From contig JASBVG010000133.1 of the NCBI GenBank assembly GCA_030147505.1, forward strand, positions 1 through 62,134: a stretch of 62,134 nt of DNA, written 5' to 3'. Numbering within the stretch: position 1 is the first letter of the stretch; the number at the start of each line of letters is the position of its first letter. Positions 52,627 to 60,283 of the stretch are shown piece by piece. Below the pieces are notes generated by a model that saw nothing but the letters and a program-made list of their open reading frames with translations, was not told the DNA's origin and searched no databases. The stretch is from Tardiphaga sp. (lineage in GTDB: Bacteria > Pseudomonadota > Alphaproteobacteria > Rhizobiales > Xanthobacteraceae). A program made the translations under genes and the position numbers.

Positions 52627-53926
52627 AGACGCGGAAAGAACCACGCAGTCGATCCGCCATCACATGATGGCGGTGGGCGGCGCTGCGGCTCTCATGATCG
52701 GCAGCATGAGCATTATGAGCGCAGCCACCGACATGTCGGGTGCCATCATTTCGAATGGTTCGCTCGTGGTGGAATCCAGCGTCAAGAAGGTGCAGCATCC
52801 CGCCGGCGGCGTGGTGAAGAATCTGCTGGTGTCCGACGGAGCGCGGGTCAAAGCCGGCGATCTTCTGATCCGTCTCGATGAAACTGTGGCGCAGGCCAAT
52901 CTGTCGGCGGTCACCAAGAGCCTGTGGGAGTTGGACGCACGCCGGGCGCGCCTGCAGAGCGAGCGGGATGGGCTCGGCGAGATCGGCTTTCCCGAAGAGC
53001 TGACATCGCTGCCTGCCGACTCCCCGGCGCATGCGATCATGGTCGCCGAGCAGCGCTTCTTCAAATTGCGCCGCAACGCATCCGATGGCCAGCGTCTTCA
53101 ATTGCGGGAGCAGATCGCGCAGTTGAAGGAACAGATCAACGGGCTCGACGATCAGCTCACCGCCAAGAAACAGGAAGCCGACCTTCTGAGCAAGGAACTC
53201 GTGGGCGTCGAGCAATTGTGGGAACAGCGGCTGGTCTCGATTACGCGCCTCGTCACCCTGCAGCGCGATTCCGCCCGTCTGCTCGGCGAGAAGGGGCAGC
53301 TCACAGCATCGATCGCGCAGGCGAAGGGCAAGATCTCCGAAACCGAGCTGAAGATCATGCAGATCGATCAGGATTTTCGCAGCGATGTCGCCAAGGAACT
53401 CGCCGATGTCCGCGCCAAGTATGCCGAGACCTTCGAGAAGAAGGTCACCGCGCGCGATCAGGCCGAGAAGCTGGAGCTACGGGCGCCCCAGACCGGCGTG
53501 GTCCACGATCTCAATATCCATACCGAAGGCGGCGTGATTGCCGCAGGCGAAGCGGTGATGACCATCGTCCCGGACAGCGATAGCCTGATCGTCGAGACGC
53601 GTGTGCCACCCCAGGAGATCGATCAGGTCAAGTTCGGCCAGAATGCCGTGCTGCGCTTCACCAATTTCAACCAGCGAACCACGCCGGAAATCGATGGCAT
53701 GGTGTCGCGGATCGGCGCTGACGTGTCACGCGAGGACAAGACAGGACCGACCTACTTTGTCGTCCGCATTGCGATTGGTCAGGATGAGATCAGGAAATTC
53801 AATGGCACGCGGCTGATGCCGGGAATGCCGGTCGAGGTCTTCATCCGCACCGGCGAGCGGACGCTGTTATCCTATCTGACCAAACCCATGGCCGACCAGA
53901 TGCATCGTGCGTTCAGAGAAAAATGA
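52619..53926 (+). CDS. Type I secretion membrane-fusion protein (HlyD/PrtE-like)
   Basis: This 435-residue adaptor has one N-terminal transmembrane segment (about residues 17-38), a lipoyl half-motif HPAGGVVKNLLVSDGARVKAGDLLIRLDE (about 60-88), a long coiled coil (about 90-280) and the second lipoyl half (LELRAPQTGVVHDLNIHTEGGVI). The C-terminal stretch TGPTYFVVRIAIGQDEIRK...LMPGMPVEVFIRTGERT is the HlyD/PrtE family end. It starts inside the exporter gene, so the two are translationally coupled. The outer-membrane channel is not encoded here; the TolC at 42.8 kb is a candidate. Confidence 0.93.
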   Translation: MTRDAERTTQSIRHHMMAVGGAAALMIGSMSIMSAATDMSGAIISNGSLVVESSVKKVQHPAGGVVKNLLVSDGARVKAGDLLIRLDETVAQANLSAVTKSLWELDARRARLQSERDGLGEIGFPEELTSLPADSPAHAIMVAEQRFFKLRRNASDGQRLQLREQIAQLKEQINGLDDQLTAKKQEADLLSKELVGVEQLWEQRLVSITRLVTLQRDSARLLGEKGQLTASIAQAKGKISETELKIMQIDQDFRSDVAKELADVRAKYAETFEKKVTARDQAEKLELRAPQTGVVHDLNIHTEGGVIAAGEAVMTIVPDSDSLIVETRVPPQEIDQVKFGQNAVLRFTNFNQRTTPEIDGMVSRIGADVSREDKTGPTYFVVRIAIGQDEIRKFNGTRLMPGMPVEVFIRTGERTLLSYLTKPMADQMHRAFREK

Positions 53927-53979
53927 GTACGCCATGGCGTTCTTCATCTCTCGCGGCAGGCAGAGGTGAAGAAGGCACG

Positions 53980-54963
53980 TTACGCTGCCGAAGTCTTCGG
54001 TGCCGCTCCCAGATGACGTTGATAGCTCATGATGATTTCATCGAACGTCTTGTCGGCGATGACACCAACCGATGGTGCGCGGGTCGAGATGAAGCCTTTT
54101 GGCCAGCCGTCGACGATTTTCTTCAGCTCGGGATCGGGCTCGAACGTGACCCGCGGCGCGACCTCTGCCACGATGTTGAGCGCGGCGACGATATCTTCCA
54201 TGCTGACGGTCAGCGCCGGCTGATTGAGCACACGCTTGCCGCGCAGTGCCAGAGTGTCTGCATCGTGCAGCGTGATCAGGTTGCGCACCACCGTGTCCAC
54301 TGAAACCACGGGCACCCTGGTATCCGGCCGCAGCGGGCAGACCGTCGGTCTGCCGGCAACGCTGTCGCGCACCATGCCCGCGATGCGGTCCGACACCGAC
54401 AGCGTCGGTGGCCCCGGATGCACCAGCACGATCGGGAGCCGCAGCGCGCGCGCATCGATCGTGCCATGGCGCGTCGCATCCGCAAGCATCAGTTCGGCGA
54501 TCGCTTTGTGCGTGCCATAGGATGTCTGCGGTTTCTGCAAGTGGTCGTCATCGACATTGTCCGGCAGCAATCCGCCGAATACGGCGATGGAGCTCGGAAA
54601 GATCAGGCGCGGTGGGGTGGTCTTGCTGCCGGCAGCCTCGATCAGGCCCGCGAGCGAGGAGACATTGACGGCGAGCGCAGCCGCAGGATCTTCCTCGGCG
54701 GCGCTCGTAAGCACGGCGGCGAGATGGAACACGCTATGCGGCTTCCATGCGGCGATCCTTGTGCACGTTTCGCGATGGGAAATATCAGCCTGCATGCGCG
54801 TAAGGCGCGGATCGGATGTCGGCGGCAGATGCGTATCGAGCAGCAATATCTCGTCGATTGCTTCGCTTTCGCCGCTGCCGTTCTTCAGAACGCCGTTTTG
54901 CAGCAGCGCCGCGATGAGCGTCGTGCCGATGAAACCGCCGGCGCCTGTGATCAAGACACGCAT
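53980..54963 (-). CDS. NAD-dependent epimerase/dehydrogenase, D-erythronate dehydrogenase-like
   Basis: This 327-residue extended-SDR protein has the Rossmann motif GAGGFIG (7-13), Ser in FPSSIAVFG and the catalytic YGTHK pair (Tyr149, Lys153). The insert LPDNVDDDHLQKPQTSYG and the C-terminal IVDGWPKGFISTRA are typical of D-erythronate dehydrogenase (DenD) and UGE-like relatives; DenD oxidises D-erythronate to 2-keto-D-erythronate. Companion genes of the erythronate pathway are absent. ATG 54963 starts at the Rossmann strand; the open frame to 55110 adds unrelated residues. A TTGCA-N7-TGCAA inverted repeat (55086-55102) lies upstream as a possible operator. Function is inferred. Confidence 0.78.
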   Translation of the reverse strand: MRVLITGAGGFIGTTLIAALLQNGVLKNGSGESEAIDEILLLDTHLPPTSDPRLTRMQADISHRETCTRIAAWKPHSVFHLAAVLTSAAEEDPAAALAVNVSSLAGLIEAAGSKTTPPRLIFPSSIAVFGGLLPDNVDDDHLQKPQTSYGTHKAIAELMLADATRHGTIDARALRLPIVLVHPGPPTLSVSDRIAGMVRDSVAGRPTVCPLRPDTRVPVVSVDTVVRNLITLHDADTLALRGKRVLNQPALTVSMEDIVAALNIVAEVAPRVTFEPDPELKKIVDGWPKGFISTRAPSVGVIADKTFDEIIMSYQRHLGAAPKTSAA

Positions 54964-55134
54964 GGAGTCCGCCCTGTCTTTGCCCCGCTGGTTCGGCGTT
55001 ACTCGCCGAAACCCGGCATCACTATCAACGCCTGCGCGGACAAGTCGATGCGTGCTGGGCGAATGGCAGGCCAGCGCAATTGGCGTTGCAACGATGGTGC
55101 AATGTGGCACACACTCGCGCGCGTGAAGCGTCGA

Positions 55135-56247
55135 TCACGCGACGGACGTGTCTGCCGTAACCTGTTGCATGCGATGGAAGCGCAGCACTTGCTGCGCCGT
55201 TGAAGGCCGCAGCCGTTCATAGGTGTCGCGATCGGCAATGTTCTCGGATAGCGGCTGGTTCGCCAGCCTTTGTCGCATGTCGATGATCGCCTTGACGGTC
55301 GGCCACGAGAAATTGGCGACCTTCGACATGATGAGAATGCCCTCATTGCTCGCCTCGATCATCATCGCCTCGACCACGGACACCGGTACATGCGCCAGGC
55401 ATGCGATCGCCGCATTGGTCTCGTCGAATTTCTCATTGATGGCGAATTTCAGCACTTCGTTCTCGTCGAGGCGGCCGTCCTTGTAGAGCAGGCGCACCAG
55501 CTCGTGCGAGATCACCGCTTCGTCGCTCATGGTGGCAGGCGCCGAGCGCGCCTGGCGCGTGGCCTTCTGGACGGCGGACGCGATTTCCTCGGCGAGCTTC
55601 GGATTGGCCGACGCCATCCGTGCGCGCACCGATGCCGAGGCCTGGTTGATCAGCTTCAGGAGGTGATGGCGCGGGATCGACGGGCGGACAGCCACACATG
55701 CGGCGATGCCATCACTGTTCCCGGCGCGCTGTACCAGCCGGTCATAGCCGCGCTCGGAGAACGACGCGCCCTGATTGTTGACGGTGCTCATGACCACGGC
55801 GTCGTCGCCGCGCTCGACCAGGATTTCGGTGACGGCGCCGCTCAATGTCTTGCGCGTGGAAATGGCGAGCAGGTGACCCTGGCTTTTGGTGCGCGCATTC
55901 TCGATCAGCGTGGGTTCGTCGAGCTGGCTGGATTGCGACAGCACCGGGGCTGCGATCTCGATGCGGTCGTCGAAGGCGAGATTGCGCAGCACGCGCGGCG
56001 GCGCGCTGGCGGCGGCGCCGAGGCGTTCGGCAAGGAGAACCTTGGTATGGGATTCCAGATGTTCGATCAGACATTCGAACACATCGTCGAACACGGCGAT
56101 CTGCGCGGCCGAATAATCGGGGGCATGATCGATGAACAGATCGGTGACCCTGCGCAGCATGTCGACGCGGCGCGCGACATTGCCATGCGCAAGCGCGGCC
56201 TGAAGGTCGTCGAGAATATTGGCCGATAGCGGCGATTTGAAAACCAT
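55135..56247 (-). CDS. DUF2336 domain-containing protein
   Basis: This 370-residue, mostly alpha-helical soluble protein has a DUF2336 domain. It shows HEAT-like helical repeats: VARRVDMLRRVTDLFIDHAPDYSAAQIAVFDDVFECLIEHLE, APPRVLRNLAFDDRIEIAAPVLSQS and the later DENEVLKFAINEKFDETNAAIACLA. In alphaproteobacteria, DUF2336 proteins are annotated without function, some being linked to c-di-GMP or flagellar genes. Here it lies 63 bp downstream of a diguanylate cyclase gene on the same strand, which fits such a link. Start ATG 56247; no ribosome-binding site of strength beyond AGGAAAG in the leader. Confidence 0.85.
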   Translation of the reverse strand: MVFKSPLSANILDDLQAALAHGNVARRVDMLRRVTDLFIDHAPDYSAAQIAVFDDVFECLIEHLESHTKVLLAERLGAAASAPPRVLRNLAFDDRIEIAAPVLSQSSQLDEPTLIENARTKSQGHLLAISTRKTLSGAVTEILVERGDDAVVMSTVNNQGASFSERGYDRLVQRAGNSDGIAACVAVRPSIPRHHLLKLINQASASVRARMASANPKLAEEIASAVQKATRQARSAPATMSDEAVISHELVRLLYKDGRLDENEVLKFAINEKFDETNAAIACLAHVPVSVVEAMMIEASNEGILIMSKVANFSWPTVKAIIDMRQRLANQPLSENIADRDTYERLRPSTAQQVLRFHRMQQVTADTSVA

Positions 56248-56310
56248 GACTCTTTCCTAGAGCATTCAAAACAGGCGTCCGTTCTCGGTCGCCCTTGGTG
56301 GTCAAAATAA

Positions 56311-57459
56311 TCAGGCGGCGGCAATACGGTTTCGACCGCGCTCCTTTGCTGCGTAAAGGGCAAGGTCGGCGCGGGCAAGCATGGATTCGGATGTTTCGTT
56401 CTCGCGCAGCGTCGCGACGCCGGCCGAGATCGTGACTGTCAGTCCTTCGGAGAAGGCGCTCCAGTCGAGCGCCTCGATGATGGCACGCAGCCGGTCTAGC
56501 ATGCGTGCGGCGCTGTCGTGTGACGTCTCAGGCAGCACCAGCAAAAATTCCTCGCCGCCGAACCGGCCGAATTTGTCGATGGCGCGGACATTGGCAAAAA
56601 TGCTGATGGCGAAGGTGCGCAGCACTTCGTCGCCGGTGAGGTGCCCGAATTTGTCGTTGATCTGCTTGAACAGGTCGAGGTCGATCAGGGCGACGCTGCA
56701 GGCGATGCCGTTCTGCCGGCAGCGGACGACCTCGGCATCGAGCAGCCGCATGATGCTGCGCCGGTTGAGCGCGCCGGTGAGCTCATCGACTTCGGCCAGC
56801 TCCTCGATGCGCTTGTAGGCGGTTTCGAGCGCGGCGCTGCGGCGGTACAGGTTATCGCGCAGCCGGCTCGCGAAGATATTGATGAACATGATGCGCGCGA
56901 GTGTCGCCGCGAAGGTCAGCAGCGTCGCGGTGCGTTCGAGCGGGGTGCTTGAAGGCAGGACGATCGGCAGATCCGCCATCAGAAAGAGTGCAACGACGCT
57001 GCCGGTCATGATGGCGCAGGCGATGGCGCCACGCCGTGGCTCGGCCCGGAAGGCGATCACATTGGCGATGATAAAGAACGTGCACAAAAAAACGACGGCG
57101 ACGGCGGGAGCGATGTAGATGAACGCCAGCATCAATGCGCAGGTCGTCGCGGTGTACGGGCCGGCAAGGAAGTGATCCTTCCAGCGGTCGCTCAGGCCAC
57201 TTTCGGAAATCGCCATGAATGTCGCGACCTTGCAGGTTGCGCAGAGGGCGAAGGCGGCGACTAGCGCGGCGGAGATCGTTCCGGCCGCAGCGAATAGCAT
57301 GAGCAAGGCAATATTGATGACATGGCTGGCGCCGGCCAAAATCAGGGTCTGGCGCCGGCGTCTGAGCCGCCGCGCGAGCACATGCGGCAACGACTCGCCA
57401 TCGACGGCCTCGAAATCGCCGTTGACAGGATCGTAAAAGGAACCGGCGGCTACTGTCAT
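56311..57459 (-). CDS. Membrane diguanylate cyclase (GGDEF)
   Basis: This 382-residue c-di-GMP synthase has five to six hydrophobic segments in the first half and a GGDEF domain in the second (from DELTGALNRRS, about residue 225). The active-site motif GGEEF is at 301-305 and the I-site RAID at 292-295, five residues before it, so feedback inhibition is expected. It shares the architecture of the cyclase at 2.6 kb but not its sequence outside the GGDEF core. ATG 57459 is chosen; TTG 57504 would add 15 residues and use the palindrome at 57487-57503. It is followed by the DUF2336 gene on the same strand after 63 bp. Confidence 0.92.
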   Translation of the reverse strand: MTVAAGSFYDPVNGDFEAVDGESLPHVLARRLRRRRQTLILAGASHVINIALLMLFAAAGTISAALVAAFALCATCKVATFMAISESGLSDRWKDHFLAGPYTATTCALMLAFIYIAPAVAVVFLCTFFIIANVIAFRAEPRRGAIACAIMTGSVVALFLMADLPIVLPSSTPLERTATLLTFAATLARIMFINIFASRLRDNLYRRSAALETAYKRIEELAEVDELTGALNRRSIMRLLDAEVVRCRQNGIACSVALIDLDLFKQINDKFGHLTGDEVLRTFAISIFANVRAIDKFGRFGGEEFLLVLPETSHDSAARMLDRLRAIIEALDWSAFSEGLTVTISAGVATLRENETSESMLARADLALYAAKERGRNRIAAA

Positions 57460-57880
57460 CGATCCAGGGATGTCGGGTTTCAGTGCTGGAACACTAAGTT
57501 CCAAAGCCTTTAAGTTTGGTATCTATGAACGTGTAGGCATGCTCGCTTTTTGGGCTATGCCACTAGACCGTCGAAACAATTTCCGTATCCTGGTAGGGTG
57601 AGCCCGGTTCCCTGCAACCTGCGGCAGCCGAATTTATCGGCTTTACCGGCGGGTTTGTGTCGGGTGCTGTCGACTTGGTAAGCTTGTTGGGCGAATGTTG
57701 CGGACATACTCGGAAACGAACGAGCATTATGGTACCCATCCGTCCGCTCTTTCCCGGCCGTAACGTCCCTCCGCCGCCCTGCCGGCTGGTCGTGGTCTAT
57801 CCCGCAAGATTTTGAGAAGATTTCGCCTTGCCAGTCGAACCTCTTGTGATTTCAACCCGACCAACCCTGCGAGACGGACA
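57460..57880. other. Divergent intergenic region with a palindrome
   Basis: A 421-bp spacer between the diguanylate cyclase (minus) and ECF sigma (plus) genes. TGGAAC-ACTAA-GTTCCA (57487-57503) is a perfect 6-bp inverted repeat just upstream of the cyclase and may be an operator; CCAAA-N9-TTTGG (57501-57519) overlaps it. The rest holds no gene that I can support. Confidence 0.5.
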
Positions 57881-58450
57881 GTGAGCGCGACCCAGGCGAC
57901 GTCAGACGAAACCCTGATCGGCCGTATCGCGCAGGGCGACCGTCTCGCGATGCAGGTGCTTTATGGGCGCCATCATGTCCGGGTGTTTCGTTTCGGCCTG
58001 CGGCTGGTGCGCAACGAGCAGATCGCGGAGGACCTTATCAGCGAGGTATTTCTGGATGTGTGGCGCCAGGCCGGCAAGTTCGAGGGGCGTTCGGCCGTTT
58101 CGACCTGGCTGCTGGCCATTACGCGATTCAAGGCGCTCTCCGCATTACGGAAGCGCAAGGATGCCGAGCTGGACGATGAAACCGCCAACGCGATCGAGGA
58201 TACGTCCGACGATCCGGAGGTAACGGTTCAGAAGAAGGATAAAGGTGACGCCCTGCGACGTTGTCTGTCGTCGCTTTCGGCGGAACACCGCGAAATTGTC
58301 GACCTCGTCTACTACCACGAGAAATCCGTGGAGGAAGTGGCCGAGCTGGTTGGAATTCCAGAGAACACCGTGAAAACGCGTCTGTTCTATGCGCGAAAGA
58401 AATTGGCCGAACTGCTGAAGGCAGCCGGCATTGAACGAGGCTGGCCATGA
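57881..58450 (+). CDS. ECF RNA polymerase sigma factor
   Basis: This 189-residue ECF sigma factor has region 2 (NEQIAEDLISEVFLDVWRQAGKFEGRSAVSTWLLAITRFKALSALRKR, about 46-93) and region 4 (LSAEHREIVDLVYYHEKSVEEVAELVGIPENTVKTRLFYARKKLAELL, about 134-181). GTG 57881 gives a normal N-terminus (TLIGRIAQGDRLAMQVLYGRHH); an upstream ATG at 57812 would add 23 non-family residues. Its stop codon overlaps the anti-sigma start (ATGA), so both are co-translated. The sigma type resembles RpoE-like regulators of stress, but the signal is unknown. Confidence 0.9.
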   Translation: MSATQATSDETLIGRIAQGDRLAMQVLYGRHHVRVFRFGLRLVRNEQIAEDLISEVFLDVWRQAGKFEGRSAVSTWLLAITRFKALSALRKRKDAELDDETANAIEDTSDDPEVTVQKKDKGDALRRCLSSLSAEHREIVDLVYYHEKSVEEVAELVGIPENTVKTRLFYARKKLAELLKAAGIERGWP

Positions 58451-59229
58451 TGGCGATGAGCAACAAGATGCCGGAGCAGGAGCCGGGCGAGATCGAGGCG
58501 TTGCTGCCTTGGCATGCCGCAGGCACGCTCAGTGCGCGCGACGCGCGCCGCGTCGAGGACGCGCTCAAGCGCGATCCCGATCTCGTGCGCCAATATGAAG
58601 TGATCCGCGAGGAATATGCCGAGACCATCGCGCTCAACGAGAGTCTCGGTGCGCCGTCGGTGCGTGCCATGCAAAAATTGTTTGCGGCCATCGATGCCGA
58701 GCCTGTTCGCAAGGACACCTCGAAGTCGGTGAGCGTCGGCTCGCGCCTCACCAGCTTCTTCGGCGGCCTGTCGCCGCGCACACTGATGGCCGGCACGGCG
58801 ATCGGGTGTCTTGCCATCATGCTGCAGGCCGGCGTGATCGGCAGCATCGTCCTGCAACGCGAGGAGGGCGGCTTCCGTCCGCTCAGCCAGGAAGCTGCGC
58901 CGAGCGCTGCACCCGTTGCCCCCGCTCCGGCGCCGCGCAGTGCCGCTCCGGCCGTCACCACGCGCTCGATGACCGCGTCACCGACCTCGCAGCTCGCGGT
59001 GGCGAGCGACGGCCCGACCCGGCTATCGGTCCGCTTCGCGCCGACCGCGCGGGTGTCGGATATCACCGCTCTGCTCGAGGCCTATCAGGGCACGATCGTC
59101 GGCAATGACAAGGATGGCCTGTTTCGCCTGCAATTCGGCAGCCAGGTCATGACAAAGGATCAGGTTGCCGGTCTGATCCGCCGTCTCGAAAACGAGAAGA
59201 TCGTCAGCATGGCGGTGCCGGCGCAGTAA
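58447..59229 (+). CDS. Membrane anti-sigma factor
   Basis: This 260-residue protein has an N-terminal anti-sigma domain (EIEALLPWHAAGTLSARDARRVEDALKRDPDLVRQYEVIREEYAET, about 13-60), one transmembrane segment (about residues 115-137) and a periplasmic tail that is Ala/Pro-rich before a folded C-terminal part (FAPTARVSDITALLEAYQGTIVGNDKDGLFRL). The His-x3-Cys-x2-Cys zinc motif of ZAS anti-sigma factors is absent; only LPWHAAG remains. It overlaps the ECF gene by 4 bp. The periplasmic domain may sense envelope stress and control release by proteolysis. ATG 58447 or Met3/Met5 are alternatives. Confidence 0.82.
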   Translation: MMAMSNKMPEQEPGEIEALLPWHAAGTLSARDARRVEDALKRDPDLVRQYEVIREEYAETIALNESLGAPSVRAMQKLFAAIDAEPVRKDTSKSVSVGSRLTSFFGGLSPRTLMAGTAIGCLAIMLQAGVIGSIVLQREEGGFRPLSQEAAPSAAPVAPAPAPRSAAPAVTTRSMTASPTSQLAVASDGPTRLSVRFAPTARVSDITALLEAYQGTIVGNDKDGLFRLQFGSQVMTKDQVAGLIRRLENEKIVSMAVPAQ

Positions 59230-59299
59230 GTGCGTCGCCGACGGCTGGCATCACCCGGCCGCTAAAATCGTCCGATCTCGTTGAACGTTTCCCGATCTG

Positions 59300-59420
59300 C
59301 GCTGACTCATGAATATGGGAGCGGTTTTCCCTCCCGGCGAGACCAGCCCTTGGCGTAAGCGCCCAACTGCGCCTCAGGTATCGCTTGACCCGTCCGGTTG
59401 TCCCCCCGGGCGGGTCTTTT
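59300..59420 (+). ncRNA. Candidate small RNA or structured 3' UTR
   Basis: Between the anti-sigma stop and the next gene a GC-rich, hairpin-rich segment ends in a classical terminator. Hairpins include GGGAG...CTCCC (59316-59334 region), GGCG-TAAG-CGCC (59352-59363), and the terminator stem. It matches no RNA family that I can identify. It may be a stand-alone sRNA or the 3' UTR of the sigma/anti-sigma transcript. Confidence 0.4.
59387..59420 (+). terminator. Intrinsic terminator
   Basis: GACCCGTCCGG and CCGGGCGGGTC form an 11-bp stem (one wobble) around an 8-nt loop, followed by TTTT. It ends the sigma/anti-sigma transcript or the candidate sRNA. Confidence 0.85.
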
Positions 59421-59708
59421 CATGGACGCATGGCCCGCCATGTAGCGGCCGCGGAGCCTGAGCCGGAGATTTAAGGGTGTACTAATACGCTCTGTAATAT
59501 TTGTTCCAATCTTCTGTGACATACAGCCATTCATCGACTCGGCTTGACAGAAGAAATGCAGATTCCACGGAGCTTTCCCGAAGCTTGCGTGCCGAAACTG
59601 TCAAATTGCGGACACATTTCGCTAGACTGCGGACGTTTTTCCACAGATTGTAGCTAAGTACCAGTCAGTGATTCTGTTGCGTTGATTCCGTCTCTCTCTT
59701 TTGCGGAC
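59421..59708. other. AT-rich upstream region of the TIGR03809-like gene
   Basis: This 288-bp stretch is less GC-rich than its surroundings and should carry the promoter of the next gene. GCGGAC occurs three times (near 59617, 59631 and 59703), so a direct-repeat binding site is possible. I see no confident -35/-10 pair. Confidence 0.4.
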
Positions 59709-60266
59709 ATGCACATGTCACTGCATCCTCTGTTTGCCCGATCTGCTGCGCCGCTTTTCGGCGACGCAAAGTCCCGCAAGGTCGCGGAACGTTGGTCCGC
59801 GCTGGCCGAGCAGCGCCTGGCTTATCTCACCGAATTGTTCGACAGCGGTCGTTGGCGCCGCTTTCACGGCGAGGCCGAGTTCCTCGAGAATATTGCCGAA
59901 GCGAAGGACGCCGCGGCGCGTTGGCGGGCCATGGCGAATGGCGAGTTCGTGGCACCGGTGATCCGCGCTGCGCCGCCGCTGCAGCCGATCCTGGCTGCGA
60001 TCGAAACCGCCATCGCCGAAGCTCCGGCGCCGGTCGAGCAGCATCAGGCCGAGGTACTGTCCTTCGAGGATCATTTGGCCCAACGCGAGGTCGTACGAAA
60101 ACCGCATCTCGTTGCGATGAGCGACGTGATCGTGAAACACGCCGAAGCGGGCGCTGCCATCGAGGCACAGGAAGCCGAGCCGGCGGTGCACGCCGTCTCG
60201 CCGCTCGACCTGTTCGATCACGACGCCATCGTCGCCCGTTATCCGATGCTGCGCGCCGCGATGTGA
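59709..60266 (+). CDS. TIGR03809-like conserved protein of unknown function
   Basis: This 185-residue soluble protein has a conserved N-terminal core AERWSALAEQRLAYLTELFDSGRWRRFHGEAEFLENIAEAKDAAARW (about residues 25-72), which I recognise as the TIGR03809 family, restricted to Bradyrhizobium relatives and encoded next to TIGR03808. The remainder is Ala/Glu/Pro-rich and probably disordered, ending in SPLDLFDHDAIVARYPMLRAAM. ATG 59709 or 59715 are the likely starts; the frame is open to a TTG at 59682. It is convergent with the next gene, 17 bp apart. No function is known to me. Confidence 0.8.
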   Translation: MHMSLHPLFARSAAPLFGDAKSRKVAERWSALAEQRLAYLTELFDSGRWRRFHGEAEFLENIAEAKDAAARWRAMANGEFVAPVIRAAPPLQPILAAIETAIAEAPAPVEQHQAEVLSFEDHLAQREVVRKPHLVAMSDVIVKHAEAGAAIEAQEAEPAVHAVSPLDLFDHDAIVARYPMLRAAM

Positions 60267-60283
60267 TCGCGGCGCCTTCGTCT

